From Wolbachia endosymbiont of Cylisticus convexus (GTDB taxonomy: Bacteria; Pseudomonadota; Alphaproteobacteria; Rickettsiales; Anaplasmataceae): a stretch of DNA of 7,943 bases. This document shows positions 6,691 to 7,943 of this stretch, piece by piece. Position 1 is the first letter of the stretch. Each line of letters starts with the position of its first letter. The notes beneath the pieces were generated by a model, which did not search any database, was not told the DNA's origin, and was given only the letters and a program-made list of their open reading frames with translations. The translations under genes and the position numbers were made by a program. The stretch is taken from contig NZ_QPIP01000081.1 of assembly GCF_003344345.1 (NCBI RefSeq), forward strand, positions 1 to 7,943, read 5' to 3'.

Positions 6691-7725
6691 TTAAAGTACT
6701 AAACCTTCAGTCAGCTTCCTAGTCCTATAGTTGTTGATATGATCTGGATCAAAAGCCTTTCTTGAACTTAAAACACCAAAAACTATATGGAGTAACTTAC
6801 GCATTGCAGCTCCTACAATGGCCATATTATGCTTGCCTTTCTCTTTTAACCTTTCGCAAAAAGTCATAATAATAGGATTGTGATTCTTAGCTACTATAGC
6901 AGGAAAGTAAATTGCCTTACATAATGTTCGTGAACCGGTTTTGCTTAATCTGGGCTTGGCATGTACAGATGAGCCTGATGTTATATTTCGTGGTATAGTT
7001 CCAGCGTATGCTGCCAATTGCCTGGCATTTATAAAAGCTTTTATGTCAGGAATTTCAGCTAAAATAGCTATTGCTGATTCCTCTCCTATGCCTGGAATAG
7101 TCAATAAGAGTTGAAAATCTTCCAACAATTCTTTATGTTGTTTTAATAGTTCACGTATGGAGTTTCTTATTATTTTTATTTCTTGTTCTATGTTCATTGC
7201 AAGGTTTTCCCAAGCGTTTGCGACTTCTTTAGGCAGTCTCTCTTTCTTTTCTAAATGATTATTTACTAATACTAATTCATCTTTTAATGCAGCTAAACAA
7301 CGATAAAGATGCTTTAATTTTTTCTTTTCAGAAGAAGGTGGTGTCCAACGGGAAGGTTCCTGTCTTTGGCAATAATCTGCAATAATCTCTGCATCAGTCT
7401 GGTCATTCTTTTGTCGTACAAGCTTACTCCTTGCATAGCATTTTATGCAATAAGGATTTACAACACTAACAAAATGTCCAGCATTGTGTAGAAATTCAGC
7501 AAGAGCTTCACCATAACAACCTGTAGATTCCATACAGGCTTTTACTTCTTCTACATTATGTTTTTGCAAAAAGCCCAGTAAACCTTGAAATCCTGAATCC
7601 TCGTTTTTAAAACTCCTTTTCCTAGTTTCACGTTTCCCTTTTTTACTGATGAATGAAAGAAAAACATCAAAGCGTTCTTTTGAAATATCTATACCCAGAA
7701 AGTTGTTGATCATATATAACCCCAT
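6691..7725 (-). CDS. IS110-family transposase / bridge-RNA-guided recombinase
   Basis: The protein is intact at 344 aa, a normal length for the family. The N-terminal RuvC-like DEDD domain shows GIDISKERFD (D13), CMESTGCYGE (E66) and KNDQTDAEIIADY (D108, D111), with the conserved VNP (88-90) between. A coiled-coil linker spans about residues 140-205. The C-terminal Tnp domain begins at LLLTIPGIGEESAIAILAEI. It contains LAAYAGTIPRNITSGSS (Ser250 is the likely catalytic serine) and LSKTGSRTLCKAIYFPA. The enzyme recombines DNA through a serine and the DEDD site, guided by the RNA encoded just upstream. The start at 7725 is the longest option. The ATG at 7713 (MINNFLGID) has a GGGG ribosome binding site five bases upstream and may be the true start, giving 340 aa. 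Unlike its neighbours the gene has no lesion, suggesting recent arrival or retained activity. Confidence 0.95.
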   Translation of the reverse strand: MGLYMINNFLGIDISKERFDVFLSFISKKGKRETRKRSFKNEDSGFQGLLGFLQKHNVEEVKACMESTGCYGEALAEFLHNAGHFVSVVNPYCIKCYARSKLVRQKNDQTDAEIIADYCQRQEPSRWTPPSSEKKKLKHLYRCLAALKDELVLVNNHLEKKERLPKEVANAWENLAMNIEQEIKIIRNSIRELLKQHKELLEDFQLLLTIPGIGEESAIAILAEIPDIKAFINARQLAAYAGTIPRNITSGSSVHAKPRLSKTGSRTLCKAIYFPAIVAKNHNPIIMTFCERLKEKGKHNMAIVGAAMRKLLHIVFGVLSSRKAFDPDHINNYRTRKLTEGLVL

Positions 7726-7758
7726 ACGTTACCATTTAAAACGAAAAGTAAGGCTAAC

Positions 7759-7805
7759 CTTGTGAATACAGAATTAGAACCATTTAGGTCTTTCTACGAT
7801 ACCGT
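7759..7805 (-). other. Donor-binding loop guides of the bridge RNA
   Basis: On the 5' side the RNA reads ACGGTATC (7798-7805), identical to the right end of the element (6638-6645). On the 3' side it reads ACAAG (7759-7763), the reverse complement of CTTGT at the left end (7933-7937 on plus). Both include core bases. The match to the left end is only 5 nt, so that guide is the weaker of the two. Confidence 0.8.
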
Positions 7806-7837
7806 TCAGCCTCTACTTTTGAGGAGGGAACTCTTAA

Positions 7838-7866
7838 CTCTCATACAGATTTTATATCTAGGAATG
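7838..7866 (-). other. Target-binding loop guides of the bridge RNA
   Basis: On the 5' side the RNA reads CATTCCT (7860-7866), identical to the flank plus core at the far edge of the element (7936-7942). On the 3' side it reads TATGAGAG (7838-7845), the reverse complement of the other flank plus core, CTCTCATA (minus strand, 6638-6631). Together they spell the insertion site CATTC-CT-CTCATA. Confidence 0.88.
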
Positions 7867-7927
7867 AACACAAAATTTTTCCCTTCTCCACCTAATGCTC
7901 AAGCTTAAAACATTAGATGCTTTTTTC

Positions 7928-7933
7928 AAGATA
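7928..7933 (-). promoter_or_regulatory. -10 half of the IS110 junction promoter in the left end
   Basis: TATCTT on the minus strand matches the -10 consensus at four of six positions and lies 7-8 nt before the predicted first base of the bridge RNA (about 7920). In the inserted element it lacks a good -35; in a circularised element the right-end TTGACT falls 17 nt upstream. Confidence 0.55.
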
Positions 7934-7943
7934 CAAGGAATGG

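Larger units (their letters stand above)
7741..7920 (-). ncRNA. IS110 bridge RNA with readable target and donor guides
   Basis: The ~180-nt region lies between the left end and the transposase start, read on the minus strand. Three structures follow in order. (a) A 5' hairpin, ATCTAATG/CATTAGGT (7911-7918 with 7890-7897; 8 bp including one wobble). (b) A target loop closed by GAGAAGGGAA/TTCCCTCCTC (7879-7888 with 7821-7830; one mismatch) and capped by AGAT/ATCT (7856-7859 with 7847-7850). (c) A donor loop closed by a 14-bp bulged stem (7804-7820 with 7744-7758) and capped by AGACC/GGTTCT (7776-7791). Guides occupy both sides of each internal loop and match the target flanks and element ends. 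Architecture and length agree with the published IS621 bridge RNA (about 177 nt). The 5' end near 7920 is inferred from the junction promoter; the 3' end is approximate. Confidence 0.88.
6637..7937 (-). mobile_element. Complete IS110-family insertion sequence with bridge RNA
   Basis: The boundaries come from internal consistency, not from inverted repeats, which IS110 group elements lack. On the minus strand the left end starts at the CT core followed by TGTATCTTG (7937 downward), and the right end finishes ACGGTAT followed by CT (6645-6637). Both ends share the core dinucleotide CT (AG on plus, at 7936-7937 and 6637-6638). Removing one core copy and the element joins CATTC-CT-CTCATA, the inferred empty site. 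The element is about 1.3 kb, carries one transposase, and has a ~210-nt upstream non-coding region typical of the IS621-like IS110 group. It inserted 12 nt after the stop codon of the nuclease pseudogene. Only six bases of flank remain at the far end of the window. Confidence 0.9.

Noticed and set aside
6637..7937. IS1111-type organisation (inverted repeats near the ends, RNA downstream of the transposase)
   Set aside because: The structured RNA and guides lie upstream of the transposase, only about 50 nt separate the stop codon from the right end, and no subterminal inverted repeats were seen.
1..7943. CRISPR array, tRNA, rRNA, ankyrin or cytoplasmic-incompatibility genes often found near WO prophage
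   Set aside because: No regularly spaced repeats, tRNA-like cloverleaf, rRNA segments, ankyrin repeats or Cif-like sequences were seen on either strand.

Overview
The window is AT-rich and reads as a Wolbachia (Rickettsiales, Anaplasmataceae) chromosome segment. The reasons are prophage-WO-type baseplate genes, dense and mostly decayed insertion sequences, slim housekeeping genes, weak ribosome binding sites, and transposase sequences that closely resemble Wolbachia IS481 and IS110 copies as I know them. The genus is inferred from memory; no search was run.

Layout. (1) 9-1096: a heavily frameshifted IS481-type element, beyond repair. (2) 1304-3701, minus strand: three intact chromosomal genes. 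In transcription order they are a SurA-like periplasmic chaperone, a short SudB/PyrK-like NAD-binding and iron-sulfur protein, and 5-formyltetrahydrofolate cyclo-ligase; the last two overlap by 17 nt. (3) 3921-4439: the 3' part of a second, different IS481 transposase, with its N-terminal half missing and two further lesions. (4) 4516-5564, plus strand: a three-gene scrap of a phage WO tail module (unknown tail-region protein, baseplate protein gpV, PAAR spike-tip protein). The expected next genes (gpW, gpJ) are absent. (5) 5602-6624: a DUF1016/YhcG-type PD-(D/E)XK nuclease broken by three frame changes. (6) 6637-7937, minus strand: a complete IS110-family element.

The IS110 element is the best thing in the window. 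Its transposase is intact (DEDD RuvC-like plus Tnp serine domain). The roughly 200 nt upstream of it fold like a bridge RNA: a 5' hairpin followed by two guide-bearing internal loops. The guides can be read directly. The first loop carries CATTCCT and TATGAGAG, which match the two flanks of the actual insertion site (CATTC-CT-CTCATA on the minus strand). The second loop carries ACGGTATC and ACAAG, which match the right and left ends of the element. Joining the ends at the CT core also creates a -35/-10 pair (TTGACT, 17 nt, TATCTT) that would start the RNA at its 5' hairpin. The window therefore holds an internally consistent RNA-guided insertion: guide, donor ends, target and promoter all agree. 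The mechanism is known from IS621; this instance was derived here from sequence alone.

Together the region looks like a graveyard of mobile DNA (two dead IS481 copies, a prophage remnant, a dead nuclease gene) beside a retained metabolic and envelope cluster, with one apparently recent and possibly active IS110 arrival just after the dead nuclease gene.
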